In this document: positions 37,901-47,123 of the stretch, one piece after another
How positions within the stretch are numbered: position 1 is the stretch's first letter
How the letters are laid out: the number at the start of each line of letters is the position of its first letter
Origin: Candidatus Riflebacteria bacterium HGW-Riflebacteria-2
Lineage (GTDB): Bacteria > Muiribacteriota > Ozemobacteria > Ozemobacterales > Ozemobacteraceae
Reading direction: 5' to 3'
Length of the DNA: 47,123 nucleotides
Assembly: GCA_002839435.1 (NCBI GenBank)
Contig: PGYA01000035.1
Span: forward strand, 1 to 47,123
Program-made: the position numbers and the translations under genes
The notes under the pieces: model-generated
Database searches by the model: none
The model's input: the letters and a program-made list of their open reading frames with translations, nothing else
What the model was told of the DNA's origin: nothing

Positions 37901-39005
37901 AACAGAGCTTACCGCAGAAGACAAACTCCTCAGAGCCATTTTCGGCGAAAAGGCCCGCGAAGTTAGAAATACCTCGCTGACCGTTCCGCACGGTGAAAAG
38001 GGTAAGATCGTCGATGTTATGGTGTTCTCGCGCGATAACGGCGATGAACTGCAGTATGGTGTTAACAAACTGGTGCGCGTATTCGTAGCTCAGAAGCGCA
38101 AAATCACCGTTGGCGACAAGATGGCCGGCCGTCATGGTAACAAAGGTGTTATCTCGAGAATCGTCCGCAGCGAAGATATGCCGTATCTTGCTGATGGTCG
38201 CCCGGTCGATATCATTCTCAACCCGCTCGGCGTTCCCTCGCGCATGAACGTTGGACAGGTTCTCGAAACCCACCTTGGCTGGGCCGCTGAATGTCAGAAT
38301 CGCCGCTACAATACTTCAATTTTCAACAAGGGCCGCCTTATCGACGGCGTCGAAGTGAAAAACGAAGAATTCGTCATGAAGCAGCTCCAGGAAACCTACG
38401 ATAAAGATCCGCTCAAACTCGTCGATATCGAAGGTAAGACCACACTTTATGATGGTCGCTCCGGCGAACCCTTCCATAAAAAAGTCATGGTCGGTATTAT
38501 CTACATACTCAAACTCGCTCATCTGGTTGACGATAAGATGCATGCCCGCTCAACCGGCCCATACAGCCTGGTTACCCAGCAACCGCTTGGTGGTAAGGCT
38601 CAGTTTGGTGGTCAGCGCTTCGGAGAAATGGAAGTCTGGGCTCTGGAAGCCTATGGTGCTGCCCACGTTCTCCAGGAAGTACTCACAGTCAAGTCAGACG
38701 ACGTTGAAGGCCGTGTGCAGGTATATGAAACCATCATCAAGGGTCGCACTATCATGAAACCTGGTATTCCAGAGTCATTCAAGGTTGTCGTTTCTGAATT
38801 GCAGAGTCTTGGCCTCCAGGTCGATCTCAAGAAAGACGCCAAGGAAGTTCAGATCGATGAGGGCGGCGAACGCATAATGGTTGCCGACACCGAAGAAGAC
38901 TGGATGGAAGAAGCATCAGACGAAACCGAAGACGATCTCATCGGCGCTGATGTCAGCGAAGATTCTGACGACGACGAAGAAGAAGTGACTGAAGATGAAG
39001 AATAA
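34911..39005 (+). CDS. rpoB: RNA polymerase beta subunit
   Basis: A 1364-residue catalytic beta subunit of RNA polymerase. Conserved features include the rifampicin region [17 protein letters not shown] near 548-565 with [14 protein letters not shown], the [11 protein letters not shown] stretch, [15 protein letters not shown], and the C-terminal [19 protein letters not shown]. Two features are unusual. A cysteine-rich insertion (C84, C87, C96, C101, C108 and C127) lies between the conserved blocks LEYNDYSLG and [16 protein letters not shown] tail has 24 Asp/Glu among the last 39 residues. AAGGAG lies 9 bases before ATG 34911; the next codon is also ATG. rpoC follows after 41 bases. The leader carries a consensus promoter and a terminator-like hairpin. 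Confidence 0.98.
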   Translation: MMVTKQQPVAKKYLMAKERLFDSIPNLIDIQLKSFEWFLQASKEPGKRVRHGLEEVFREVFPIQDYVGNLCLEYNDYSLGLPMCKNCPQIKLRKKCLYDDCSFVEKECEIAFIGDTPFRVKQSPDQCRKRDLTYSIPLNIRVQLIMQQTGEVKEQEIFLVNLPCMTDRGTFIINGAERVVVSQLHRSPGVYYSFNRAKKLYSAKIVPYRGAWMEFELDLMKDAVFVRLDRKRKIPITTFLRSLGYSDDEKILELFDNNETIASSLKFDKQSVSASEGPDKVSKAVTDALKAIFSKLRQGDLFVEENARGLIKSLFFDAKKYDLGDVGRYKVNKKLRLVDRLSEQVAYKDIINPANKELMVEGGKRISKAVAAQLEALQVPSFIRIGEDNLGYRIMFNPECAEVKLPDVEKGIVDLIGRMAFESIVDKKSGEIIVEQGDEISEDAFNRIQELKLDVIKVKKDRVLCVEDIVGVIRYLIDLSNGIGRLDDIDHLSNRRIRRCGELLQNQFRISLSRMERVIKERMTIHDLDSYTPQLLINTRPVSAVVDEFFGSSQLSQFMDQTNPLAELTHKRRLSALGPGGLKRERAGFEVRDVHPTHDGRICPIETPEGPNAGLIASLAVYARVDEYGFLTTPLCRVDPETGKIAYNEVEYKDAYDEDRYRVAQPDVRISEDGHILQDIIPAKYFTDDYEFDYLPIKEIEYIKFSPLQMVSVASALIPFLEHDDANRALMGTNMQRQAVPLIQTESPLIGTGLESRAAHDSGAVLLSRSAGTVSYVDAECVKIKRASRRKDDEEILVTEQSFRKIQGRKIMDTIVDGLTGEIIIEAGQTLDITFLSRIKAITDKVRLQQESIDVYRMQKFMRSNQGTCINQKPLVKIGDRVKPGTVLADGPATSAGELALGRNVLVAFMSWDGYNFEDAIILSDRLVKDDVFTSIHIEEYEIDARDTKLGPEEITRDIPNVGEDALRNLDESGIIRIGAEVEAGDILVGKVTPKGETELTAEDKLLRAIFGEKAREVRNTSLTVPHGEKGKIVDVMVFSRDNGDELQYGVNKLVRVFVAQKRKITVGDKMAGRHGNKGVISRIVRSEDMPYLADGRPVDIILNPLGVPSRMNVGQVLETHLGWAAECQNRRYNTSIFNKGRLIDGVEVKNEEFVMKQLQETYDKDPLKLVDIEGKTTLYDGRSGEPFHKKVMVGIIYILKLAHLVDDKMHARSTGPYSLVTQQPLGGKAQFGGQRFGEMEVWALEAYGAAHVLQEVLTVKSDDVEGRVQVYETIIKGRTIMKPGIPESFKVVVSELQSLGLQVDLKKDAKEVQIDEGGERIMVADTEEDWMEEASDETEDDLIGADVSEDSDDDEEEVTEDEE

Positions 39006-39046
39006 GCCCGATTCCGGTATAAGCATAAGGAAGGAGACATTTTAAC

Positions 39047-42000
39047 ATGTTAGATATGGACAAATTTGATGCTCTTCAGATAAGCATCGCTTCTCCCGAG
39101 AAGATCAGAGCCTGGTCCTATGGAGAAGTCAAAAAACCCGAAACCATCAACTACCGAACGCACAAACCGGAACGCGACGGGCTCTTCTGCGAAAGAATTT
39201 TTGGTCCCCAGAAGGACTGGGAATGTTTCTGCGGAAAATACAAGAGCATTCGTTATCGCGGCATCATTTGTGAAAGATGTAATGTAGAAATCACCAAGGC
39301 AGCCGTACGCCGTGAGCGCATGGGCCATATTCAGCTGGTAACCCCGGTTGGTCATATATGGTATTCAAAAGGCAGCCCGAACTATATAGCGCTTCTGCTC
39401 GACATTTCAGCAAGAGATCTCGAAAAGGTGCTTTATTTCCAGAGTTATATCGTAATAGACCCGGGTAACCTGCCGCTTTCCAAAAAACAGCTGCTGCCCG
39501 AAGAAGGCGCTGCCGGCGAAATGGGTTATCGCGAACTGCGCGAAAAATATGGTGACATGTTCACCGCCAAGATGGGCGCCGAGGCAATCAGGGAACTGCT
39601 GGCTGACATCGACCTGCAGAAGCTTGAAAAAGAACTTGCCGAACAGCTCAAGACCTCTACCGGTACCAAGAGAACTCATCTGCTCAAGCGCATGGAACTG
39701 GTCAAGATGTTTGCCCGCTCCATCAGCCGCCCGGAATGGATGATTCTTGATGTTATACCAGTTATTCCGCCTGATCTGCGCCCGATGGTTCAGCTCGACG
39801 GTGGCCGTTTTGCGACTTCTGATCTCAACGATCTCTATCGCAGAGTCATCAACCGCAACAACCGCCTGAAAAGACTTATCAAGCTGCAGGCTCCCGATAT
39901 CATAATCAAAAACGAAAAGCGCATGCTGCAGGAAGCGGTTAACGCTTTGATCGACAATGGTCGCCGTGGCAAACTGGTCACCGGCCCGAACAATCGCCCG
40001 CTGAAATCACTCACCGATATGCTCAAGGGCAAGCAGGGTCGTTTCCGCCAGAACCTGCTGGGTAAGCGCGTTGACTATTCAGGCCGCTCGGTAATCGTCG
40101 TCGGCCCGACTCTCAAGCTGCATCAGGCTGGTCTGCCCAAGAAAATGGCTCTTGAACTGTTCAAGCCATTTGTCATGAACCGTCTGCAGCAGGTCAATCT
40201 GGCTGCCAACATCAAGAGCGCCAAAAAGATGATCGAACGCGAACGCAACGAAGTCTGGGACGTTCTCGAAGAAGTCATCAAGCATCACCCGATTATGCTT
40301 AACCGCGCTCCAACTCTGCATCGCCTCGGTATTCAGGCTTTCGAGCCGGTTCTTATCGAAGGCAAGGCTATTCAGATTCACCCGCTCGTCTGCGCTGCCT
40401 ACAACGCCGACTTCGATGGTGACCAGATGGCTGTGCACGTGCCCCTGATGCTTGACGCTCAGATCGAAGCAAGAATGCTCATGCTTTCTAGCAATAACAT
40501 TCTCAAGCCGGCTGACGGTTTGCCGATCTCGGCCCCCAGCCAGGATATGACTATCGGTCTGTTCTATCTGACCATCGAAAAGCCTGAGGGCGAAGGTTAT
40601 CCGACTGCTGAGATGAAACTCAGTAAGGGCACAACCTGGGAAAAGCTACTGCTTGACGAAGGCCGCCCATATAACTTCAAGCTGGCCGAAGAAGTATCTG
40701 AAAAGCTGCTCGCTGGTACTATTTTCGATGCAAGCGAAACTGTAGAGCTGCTCAAAAAGGCGAAGGTAGACAAGATTACCGTTTATCGCGCCCCGATATT
40801 CCAGAGCATCTCTGAAGCCGTTAATGCTTATGAAACCGGAAAGTTCAACCTGCTGTGGCCGGTTTATCTGCAAAAGGCTGATGTTGCCAAGGTTCAAAGC
40901 ACCGAAAAGCAGAATACCGTTCGTGACCAGTATATGCGCACAACTATCGGGCGTGTCATATTTAATGACAACCTGCCGGCAGATTTCCCATATCAGAACA
41001 CCCAGATCAAAAAGGGCAATGTATCCACCCTTATCAAGCGCATGTTCAATGAATATTCGCTGACCATTGTTGGTGAGGTTCTTGACAAACTCAAGACGCT
41101 CGGCTTCAGATACGCTACAGTGAGCGGACTGACCATTTCTATCGTTGATATGATTGATCCGCCGAAAAAGAAAGAAATTCTCGAACAGGCCGACAAAAAG
41201 GTTTTCAAGATTCGCGAACGCTGGACGAAGGGCGAAATTTCTCGCGATGAACGCAAACAGAATGAAGTCGATGTATGGACCAAAGCTACCGAAGACGTTA
41301 CCGACGATCTGTTGCAGAAGTTTGAATCAACCGCTCATCTCGGTGAATACAATCCTGTTTACATGATGGCGTTCTCAGGAGCGAGAGGTAACATGCAGCA
41401 GATCCGACAGCTCGCCGCTATGCGCGGTCTCATGTCGAATCCACGCGGCGACATTCTTGCCTTCCCGATCAAATCAAATTTTCGCGAAGGTTTGAACCAG
41501 TCTGAATACTTCATTTCGACATACGGCGCGAGAAAAGGTCTTGTCGATACCGCCCTGCGTACTGCCGACTCTGGTTATCTGACTCGCCGTCTGGTTGATG
41601 TTGCGCAGGATGTAGTTATAACCATACCCGACTGTGGCACTGAACTGGGCGTAGAAGTATCGCCGATTCGCCAGAACAGAACCTCCAACAATATAATGAT
41701 CGATGATATCGTCGTGCCGATACGCTACCGCATTGCCGGCCGCATGCTGGCGAAAGCCATCACTAACCCGGTAACTGGTGAAGTTCTCGATATCGAACAC
41801 GCCGGCAAAATAGTTAAACTTGAAGCCGGTCTATACTGTACTGATGACATTGCGGCTGAAATCGAAAGTCGCTGCGAATTCCCAATTCCGATCGATGAAG
41901 TCAAACTTGAAATGATCTGTGCTGAACAGATCATCGACCCAAAGACTAACCGCATTATTCTCAGACCAGATCGCCCGGTCAATGAATATGTGCTTGATCG

Positions 42001-45000
42001 TATCCGTGATTCAGGGTTCCCTGAACTCAAGATTCGCAGTCGAATCGTTATGCGTTCACCGCTGACCTGCCGATCCAAGGTTGGTATATGTCAGTGCTGT
42101 TATGGCGCCGACCTTGCCACCGGCAATGTCGTCGATATCGGTGAAGCTGTCGGCATCATCGCTGCCCAGTCAATCGGTGAACCAGGAACCCAGCTGACAA
42201 TGAGAACCTTCCACCTTGGTGGCGTCGCTTTGGCTCAGCGCTCTTACATCAAGGCAAGAAGCGCCGGTCTTGCACGCTTCGACTCGCTCAAGCTTGCCAA
42301 GATTTCTGACCGCTCGAAGTTTGAAATCGGTTCAGGCACTGAAACCTTTGACAAAAGCGAATTTGGTGCGAGCATCAAGACGGTTGTCGTTGGTGGTCAC
42401 CTGATCATCGAAGGTAAAAACAATCGCAAAGATCGCATTCATATTCCGGTTGGCTCCGAAATGCGTGTAGAGCCGGGTGAAAAGGTTACTCCAGGCAAGG
42501 CGGTTGCTGAATATAACCCGAACAATATCGTAACCGGCTACACCGGCGAAGTAATCTTTGATGGTATCGAACAGAAAGATGGTATGGTCGTTTCTGAAAC
42601 AGGTATCATCAGAATTCTGACCCAGGATTTCGACCCGGTTGCCAAAGACTTCATTATCGAAGATTACAAGATCCCTCAGGGAGCCACTCTCAGGGTTGAA
42701 GACAATGAAATAATTCACGCCGGCAACCTGCTGGCTGAAATTTCGGCGCAGTCTCATGCCGCTATCGCGCGCATGGACGGTATCGCCAGATTCGAAAACA
42801 TCCGTGTCAAAAACAAGCAGGTTATCAGCGACAATGGTATGGTATTCATCTTTCCGGTCGGCGAAAAACATGGCGAACGCAAAGAATACAGCTTGCCAAA
42901 AAGCGTTAAGGAAGCCAAGGAAGCAGCCATCAAGAATTCCGGTTTGATTCTTAATGTCAAGAACGGTGACGAAGTATTCCCGAACCAGAAGCTGCTGTCG
43001 GTAATCTCTGAAGTTAACGGTACTGTTTCTCTCTCCGCCGGTGGTACTAAAATTTCGATATCGAAAGAAGCCGTAGAAGAATACGAATTCAAGGGCGAAA
43101 TGGCAGCTGCTATTGATGAGCAGAACAAGATGCTCTCTCTTATCGCTCCTATCTCAGGATTGGTAAGGGTTATCAACGAAAAGAGTGCTGCCAATAAGAC
43201 TCTTGACCGCAAGCGCGTCATTGTTAAGAATGAAATTGAATATCCGGTTCCGCGTGGCGTTATTCTGCGCCCGAAAGAAAACTGCAAGATTCTCAATGGC
43301 GGCGATGTCGTTGAAAATGGCGAATTGACTACTAAGCTGTTTATTCAGGCCGAAATTGATGGTGTCATTGAACTTGCTAACATCAATTCGGAAACCCGCA
43401 TACATCTGATCAGTGACGACATTGAACTTATCAAATATGCAACACTGGCCCGCGCTGCCGTTAACCGCGAAACCGACGAAGTGATTGCCGAAAGCGGCAC
43501 AGAAATTGACGATGATCTGTTTGCTATTATCGAAGACAATCGCGCAGCAGTGCGCGAAGTTTATGTGGTAAAAGGTGAGCAGAAAGCAGTTAATATCATC
43601 GGCGAAGATGACATAAAGGTTCAGTACCCGGTTCCGAATGGCGCTTCTATCAATGTAGAAGACGGTCAGGTAGTCAAGGCCGGTGACAAGCTGGTAAGCG
43701 ATATCGAGCCGATGACCAGCGAAATTTCCGGCAAGGTTAACTACATCTACGGTTACAACAAGATCATTTGCGAAGAAATTATCGAAAAGGTTCTTGTCTA
43801 TAGTGGTGTAGAATTCAGCTATCCGGCTTCTCTCAGTCTCAAGTTCCCGCCGACCGTAGTTAAAGATGGCGAGTTAACCGTTACTCCAATACCGTTCGAA
43901 ACCTATACTCAGGTTGAAGACAGCGACGGAGCCGGTATCAGAATCTGCCAGCGGGTATTACACGAAAAGAAATACGCAATTACCAAGGAAATGGTTGCCG
44001 GTGGCGCTCTTGTCGTTAACGACGGTCAGGAAGTCAAAGAAGGTCAGGTTCTTGCGGTTCTCAAGGCTGCCAATAAGGGCGTAGTACTGCTTGATCACGA
44101 AGCTTCGAAAGAAGGCAAAGTCAAGAGCACTATCAAGAGCATTATCGTACAGCCGGGTGAATCGCACCAGATTCTCGACGGTGCAGAACTCAGAGTTGAA
44201 GACGGAAACAAGGTCAAGAAGGGTGAGATCCTCGCTAAATGGGGAGCATCAGCCAGAAAGACTACTGACATCATCCAGGGTCTGCCGCGCGTCGCCGAAT
44301 TGTTCGAAGTGCGCCGCCCCAAGAAGGAAGCTGTTATCGCCGAAGAAGCTGGCGTTGTGCATATTGCCGGTAATACTCTATCCATACAGGACTACAAAAC
44401 TGGACTTGAGAAACCTGTCCGTCTTGCTTTCGGTTCTTCCGGTCTCGTGGTACATGACGGCGAATACGTTGAAGCCGGTGACGTTCTCACCGACGGCAAG
44501 GTGTTCACCAAGAAACTGGTCAAGGTTGTCGGTCTGCCAATCGTTCGCCGCTATCTGATGGACGAAATCCAGCGCGTTTACCGCGATCAGGGTGTCAGCA
44601 TCAACGACAAGCACATCGAAATCATCGTTCGCCAGATGCTGCGCAAGGTTGTTATAACCGAATCCGGCGATTCTGAATTCCTGCAGAATGAATCAGTTCA
44701 TGTCAGGCGTTTCGAAGAACGGGTCAACAAGCTGATCGAAAAGGGCCGGCGCCCGCCGGCAGGCGTTCCGATGATACAGGGTATCACCAAGGCGTCTTTG
44801 ACTACCGACAGTTTCATATCTGCCGCTTCGTTCCAGGAAACAACCCGTGTTCTGACCAAGGCTGCGATCAAGTCTAAGGTAGACTATCTCAAGGGCCTGA
44901 AGGAAAATCTGATTATCGGTAAGCTGATTCCAGCCGGAACTGGCCTTTCGATCAACAAAAACATCAACTTCAAGAACCTGCCGATTGAAGTCGAACCTGT

Positions 45001-45112
45001 CAGCAGCGACGAGACTGCCGAGCTCTTCCAGAATCCGGCCGACAATGCCGAAGCTGAAAAACTTGACGAACTCGAAAAAGAACTCTTCCTGGAATCTCCA
45101 GAAAAAAAATAA
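39047..45112 (+). CDS. rpoC: RNA polymerase beta' subunit with giant trigger-loop insertion
   Basis: A 2021-residue beta' subunit, about 600 longer than E. coli (1407). The first zinc site has C60, C62, C75 and C78. The catalytic magnesium motif NADFDGD is at 453-459. The second zinc site has C863 with C1008, C1015 and C1018. The bridge helix and trigger loop start at [20 protein letters not shown]. After HLGG (1056-1059) about 680 residues intervene before [15 protein letters not shown] resumes at 1739. This position equals the SI3 insertion (about 190 residues in E. coli). The insert holds about eight modules with the wording VEDGxxVKxGxxLA, typical of sandwich-barrel hybrid motifs. AAGGAG precedes ATG by 10 bases. 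A terminator follows the gene. Confidence 0.97.
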   Translation: MLDMDKFDALQISIASPEKIRAWSYGEVKKPETINYRTHKPERDGLFCERIFGPQKDWECFCGKYKSIRYRGIICERCNVEITKAAVRRERMGHIQLVTPVGHIWYSKGSPNYIALLLDISARDLEKVLYFQSYIVIDPGNLPLSKKQLLPEEGAAGEMGYRELREKYGDMFTAKMGAEAIRELLADIDLQKLEKELAEQLKTSTGTKRTHLLKRMELVKMFARSISRPEWMILDVIPVIPPDLRPMVQLDGGRFATSDLNDLYRRVINRNNRLKRLIKLQAPDIIIKNEKRMLQEAVNALIDNGRRGKLVTGPNNRPLKSLTDMLKGKQGRFRQNLLGKRVDYSGRSVIVVGPTLKLHQAGLPKKMALELFKPFVMNRLQQVNLAANIKSAKKMIERERNEVWDVLEEVIKHHPIMLNRAPTLHRLGIQAFEPVLIEGKAIQIHPLVCAAYNADFDGDQMAVHVPLMLDAQIEARMLMLSSNNILKPADGLPISAPSQDMTIGLFYLTIEKPEGEGYPTAEMKLSKGTTWEKLLLDEGRPYNFKLAEEVSEKLLAGTIFDASETVELLKKAKVDKITVYRAPIFQSISEAVNAYETGKFNLLWPVYLQKADVAKVQSTEKQNTVRDQYMRTTIGRVIFNDNLPADFPYQNTQIKKGNVSTLIKRMFNEYSLTIVGEVLDKLKTLGFRYATVSGLTISIVDMIDPPKKKEILEQADKKVFKIRERWTKGEISRDERKQNEVDVWTKATEDVTDDLLQKFESTAHLGEYNPVYMMAFSGARGNMQQIRQLAAMRGLMSNPRGDILAFPIKSNFREGLNQSEYFISTYGARKGLVDTALRTADSGYLTRRLVDVAQDVVITIPDCGTELGVEVSPIRQNRTSNNIMIDDIVVPIRYRIAGRMLAKAITNPVTGEVLDIEHAGKIVKLEAGLYCTDDIAAEIESRCEFPIPIDEVKLEMICAEQIIDPKTNRIILRPDRPVNEYVLDRIRDSGFPELKIRSRIVMRSPLTCRSKVGICQCCYGADLATGNVVDIGEAVGIIAAQSIGEPGTQLTMRTFHLGGVALAQRSYIKARSAGLARFDSLKLAKISDRSKFEIGSGTETFDKSEFGASIKTVVVGGHLIIEGKNNRKDRIHIPVGSEMRVEPGEKVTPGKAVAEYNPNNIVTGYTGEVIFDGIEQKDGMVVSETGIIRILTQDFDPVAKDFIIEDYKIPQGATLRVEDNEIIHAGNLLAEISAQSHAAIARMDGIARFENIRVKNKQVISDNGMVFIFPVGEKHGERKEYSLPKSVKEAKEAAIKNSGLILNVKNGDEVFPNQKLLSVISEVNGTVSLSAGGTKISISKEAVEEYEFKGEMAAAIDEQNKMLSLIAPISGLVRVINEKSAANKTLDRKRVIVKNEIEYPVPRGVILRPKENCKILNGGDVVENGELTTKLFIQAEIDGVIELANINSETRIHLISDDIELIKYATLARAAVNRETDEVIAESGTEIDDDLFAIIEDNRAAVREVYVVKGEQKAVNIIGEDDIKVQYPVPNGASINVEDGQVVKAGDKLVSDIEPMTSEISGKVNYIYGYNKIICEEIIEKVLVYSGVEFSYPASLSLKFPPTVVKDGELTVTPIPFETYTQVEDSDGAGIRICQRVLHEKKYAITKEMVAGGALVVNDGQEVKEGQVLAVLKAANKGVVLLDHEASKEGKVKSTIKSIIVQPGESHQILDGAELRVEDGNKVKKGEILAKWGASARKTTDIIQGLPRVAELFEVRRPKKEAVIAEEAGVVHIAGNTLSIQDYKTGLEKPVRLAFGSSGLVVHDGEYVEAGDVLTDGKVFTKKLVKVVGLPIVRRYLMDEIQRVYRDQGVSINDKHIEIIVRQMLRKVVITESGDSEFLQNESVHVRRFEERVNKLIEKGRRPPAGVPMIQGITKASLTTDSFISAASFQETTRVLTKAAIKSKVDYLKGLKENLIIGKLIPAGTGLSINKNINFKNLPIEVEPVSSDETAELFQNPADNAEAEKLDELEKELFLESPEKK

Positions 45113-45138
45113 TCTGAGCTTTCGCAACAGCTATGAAA

Positions 45139-45164
45139 GTCGCCCCGGCAACGGGGCGGCTTTT
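45139..45164 (+). terminator. Terminator of rpoBC
   Basis: Arms GTCGCCCCG (45139-45147) and CGGGGCGGC (45152-45160), with one T-G wobble, enclose a GCAA loop and are followed by four T. They lie 26 bases beyond the rpoC stop and separate rpoBC from the rpsL unit. Confidence 0.8.
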
Positions 45165-45216
45165 GTGTACAACGGCATTTTTTCATTCTGTCGGCAGTTC
45201 ACAGGCAAAAAGGCTG

Positions 45217-45245
45217 TTGACAAGGTTATTAACATATGATAAGAT
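45217..45245 (+). promoter_or_regulatory. Promoter of the rpsL-rpsG-fusA operon
   Basis: TTGACA (45217-45222) is a perfect -35 box and TAAGAT (45240-45245) a 5/6-type -10, with a 17-base spacer. Transcription near 45252 gives a leader of about 67 bases. Confidence 0.6.
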
Positions 45246-45251
45246 CAGATT

Positions 45252-45294
45252 CCACCTCTCTGCATCAGGTGGGGATTTTGCAGTTTGCAAAATC
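45252..45294 (+). promoter_or_regulatory. Two stem-loops in the rpsL leader
   Basis: CCACCT/AGGTGG (45252-45257 and 45267-45272) and GATTTTGCA/TGCAAAATC (45274-45282 and 45286-45294) form two adjacent hairpins just upstream of the rpsL ribosome site (AAGGA at 45304). They could be a ribosomal-protein autoregulatory site. This is inference; I do not recognise a known consensus. Confidence 0.45.
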
Positions 45295-45318
45295 AATTTA
45301 GTTAAGGAAGGTGTTGTC

Positions 45319-45693
45319 GTGCCTACTATTAATCAATTAATCAGAAAGGCCAGACAGGCGGTTAAGTACAAATCCAACTCGCCGGCGCTCGACAGTTGTC
45401 CGCAGCGACGTGGTGTTTGTACTGTGGTTAAAACCACTACGCCGAAGAAACCGAACTCGGCTCTTCGCAAAATCGCCCGTATCAGGCTGACTAACAAGAT
45501 TGAGGTAACCGCCTACATTCCCGGCATCGGTCACAACCTGCAGGAGCATTCCGTTGTAATGATCCGCGGCGGCCGCGTCAAGGATCTGCCAGGCGTTCGT
45601 TACCACATCATTCGCGGAGCACTGGATTGCGCTGGCGTAGCCAACCGCATGCAGTCTCGCTCTAAGTATGGTGCCAAACGGCCCAAGAAATAA
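45319..45693 (+). CDS. rpsL: 30S ribosomal protein S12
   Basis: A 124-residue decoding-centre ribosomal protein, the exact length of E. coli S12. Hallmarks are [12 protein letters not shown] at the start, [11 protein letters not shown] with the lysine whose change gives streptomycin resistance (wild type here), and [13 protein letters not shown], the site of the conserved methylthiolated aspartate. The start is GTG 45319, preceded by AAGGA about 10 bases upstream. Longer in-frame starts would translate through the promoter and leader hairpins and lack conservation. First gene of the str-type operon; rpsG follows after 13 bases. Confidence 0.97.
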   Translation: MPTINQLIRKARQAVKYKSNSPALDSCPQRRGVCTVVKTTTPKKPNSALRKIARIRLTNKIEVTAYIPGIGHNLQEHSVVMIRGGRVKDLPGVRYHIIRGALDCAGVANRMQSRSKYGAKRPKK

Positions 45694-45706
45694 GGAGATT
45701 TAATTC

Positions 45707-46180
45707 ATGCCACGACGTGGTCACGTATCGAAAAGAGAATTGACTCCTGATTCAGTCTACAATTCAAAGCTGGTCACCCGCTTCATCAATAACCTGATGA
45801 TGTATGGTAAGAAGAGCATCGGCAGCCGCATATTCTATGATGCAGTTGAAATGCTGGCCAAGAAGAGAAAAGACGACAATGCGCTCGAACTTTTCAAAAA
45901 AGTTGTAGACAGTGCCAAGCCAATCGTTGAAGTGCGCAGTAAGCGTGTTGGTGGTGCTAACTATCAGGTTCCGATCGAAGTTAAAGCCGATCGCGCAGTA
46001 GCTCTGGCTTTCCGCTGGATCCTCAAACATTCACGGGCTAGAAAAGAAAAATCAATGGCTGACCGTCTGTCAGGAGAATTCGACGATATTCTCAACAACA
46101 CCGGCGCAACCATGAAGAAGCGCGACGAAGTACACAGAATGGCCGACGCAAATAAGGCATTCGCACACTTCCGGGTTTGA
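45707..46180 (+). CDS. rpsG: 30S ribosomal protein S7
   Basis: A 157-residue primary 16S-binding protein of the small subunit head. The conserved start MPRRGHVSKRELTPDS, the KSIGSRIFYDA region, VEVRSKRVGGANYQVPIEV and the C-terminal EVHRMADANKAFAHFRV are all present, and length is normal. AAGGAG overlaps the rpsL stop codon region (45692-45697), 9 bases before ATG, so it is tightly linked to rpsL. fusA follows after 43 bases, the canonical rpsL-rpsG-fusA order. Confidence 0.97.
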   Translation: MPRRGHVSKRELTPDSVYNSKLVTRFINNLMMYGKKSIGSRIFYDAVEMLAKKRKDDNALELFKKVVDSAKPIVEVRSKRVGGANYQVPIEVKADRAVALAFRWILKHSRARKEKSMADRLSGEFDDILNNTGATMKKRDEVHRMADANKAFAHFRV

Positions 46181-46223
46181 TGAATTTTTGTGTATAATCG
46201 TTTGCACTGAAGGAATGCAATAA

Positions 46224-47123
46224 ATGACGACTCTCTCGACAATCAGTAATATCAGAAACATCGGTATCGTGGCCCACATCGATGCAGGCAAAACCACGAC
46301 CACCGAGCGCATTCTGTATTACACCGGAAAAGCCTACAAAATGGGTGAAGTACACGAGGGAACCGCCGTCATGGACTGGATGGTCCAGGAGCAGGAGCGT
46401 GGAATCACAATAACCAGTGCGGCAACAAAATGCCACTGGCGGGATTGTGACGTCAACATTATAGACACGCCCGGGCACGTGGATTTTACTGCTGAAGTCG
46501 AGCGCTCACTACGGGTTTTAGACGGTGCAGTAGTTGTTTTCTGTGCGGTTGCAGGTGTTCAGCCACAGTCTGAAACTGTCTGGCGCCAGGCCAATCGCTA
46601 CAAGGTTCCCAGGGTTGCTTTCGTTAATAAAATGGATCGAACCGGCGCAAGTTTTGATCGTGTCGTGCAGCAGATTGCTGAACGCCTTGGCTCAAAACCG
46701 CTTCCGATAGTTCTTCCCATTGGAGCTGAAGAAAGTTTTGCCGGCCATATCGATCTGCTCACCATGCAGGAGCACATCTGGGATGAAGAATCCCAGAAAA
46801 AGCTTGGCGCCGAGTTCAAAACAATCGATGTTCCGGTCGAGTATCTCGAGAAGGCGAAAGCCGCACGAGACACCATGATCGAAACGCTATCGGCCTACAA
46901 CGACGAAATTCTCGAACTCTACCTCGAAGAGAAAGAGATCCCTCTCGATCTTCTCCAGAAAACTCTCCGCCGGGCCACTATCGATAACAAGATAGTACCG
47001 GTGCTCTGTGGATCAAGTCTCCGCAACAAAGGTGTCCAGGATCTCCTTGATGCCGTTACCTGGTATCTTCCTTCGCCGCTTGATATTCCGCCGACTGTGG
47101 CTTATATGCCTGAGACCCACGAA
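46224..47123 (+). CDS. fusA: Elongation factor G (partial, cut by window end)
   Basis: The first 300 residues of EF-G, the GTPase that drives tRNA-mRNA translocation; the frame is open to the last base. GTP-binding motifs are G1 AHIDAGKT (17-24), G3 DTPGH (81-85) and G4 NKMD (135-138). Switch I is conserved ([10 protein letters not shown]), and the start of the G' subdomain follows. AAGGA lies 9 bases before ATG. The canonical place after rpsL-rpsG identifies it as the main EF-G rather than a paralogue such as a ribosome-protection protein. Confidence 0.96.
   Translation, partial: MTTLSTISNIRNIGIVAHIDAGKTTTTERILYYTGKAYKMGEVHEGTAVMDWMVQEQERGITITSAATKCHWRDCDVNIIDTPGHVDFTAEVERSLRVLDGAVVVFCAVAGVQPQSETVWRQANRYKVPRVAFVNKMDRTGASFDRVVQQIAERLGSKPLPIVLPIGAEESFAGHIDLLTMQEHIWDEESQKKLGAEFKTIDVPVEYLEKAKAARDTMIETLSAYNDEILELYLEEKEIPLDLLQKTLRRATIDNKIVPVLCGSSLRNKGVQDLLDAVTWYLPSPLDIPPTVAYMPETHE

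Overview
The window is about 47 kb of bacterial chromosome of moderate GC content, with dense protein-coding genes on both strands and no tRNA, rRNA, CRISPR array, phage or transposase that I can recognise. The Gram-negative-like features are a beta' subunit with a large insertion in the trigger loop, many Sec signal peptides, separate secD and secF, and a thioredoxin-like TlpA protein. Short dispersed intergenic repeats of a kind common in uncultivated environmental bacteria are also present. I cannot name the organism; a deep-branching uncultivated lineage (for example Riflebacteria-like) is only a guess.

Region 1 (about 450-21,080) carries a split purine-catabolism gene set. On the minus strand are a TrpB-like PLP enzyme and a carbamate kinase. 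On the plus strand are ygeY and ygeW. On the minus strand again are ssnA and an 8-oxoguanine deaminase. In other anaerobes these families occur together in the so-called selenium-linked / anaerobic urate-breakdown clusters. Here they suggest a route from oxidised guanine to urate, then ring opening and carbamoyl transfer, with ATP made by carbamate kinase. Between them lie a membrane TPR protein, a 2316-residue secreted protein built of Ig-like repeats, a TlpA-family thioredoxin protein and a soluble hybrid histidine kinase.

Region 2 (about 21,150-34,450) is cell-envelope and scaffold biology. It holds a 911-residue TPR protein with a 13-residue tandem repeat and a zinc ribbon, secD-secF, dtd, and a translationally coupled operon of two paralogous HEAT-repeat proteins plus a small membrane protein. 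It also holds two small membrane or exported proteins and a winged-helix regulator whose promoter implies a leaderless mRNA.

Region 3 (about 34,450 to the end) is core transcription and translation: rpoB-rpoC, then rpsL-rpsG-fusA, with fusA cut by the window edge. rpoB is not preceded by rplJ/rplL. It has its own consensus promoter and a long leader with a terminator-like hairpin. The RNA polymerase is unusual: beta has a cysteine-rich insertion near its N-terminus and a strongly acidic tail, and beta' carries about 680 residues of repeated sandwich-barrel-like modules inside the trigger loop.

The observations I consider most worth following are the RNA polymerase insertions, the rpoB leader hairpin, the terminator hairpin at the head of the giant secreted-protein gene, and the dispersed purine/urate module with its TrpB-like enzyme.
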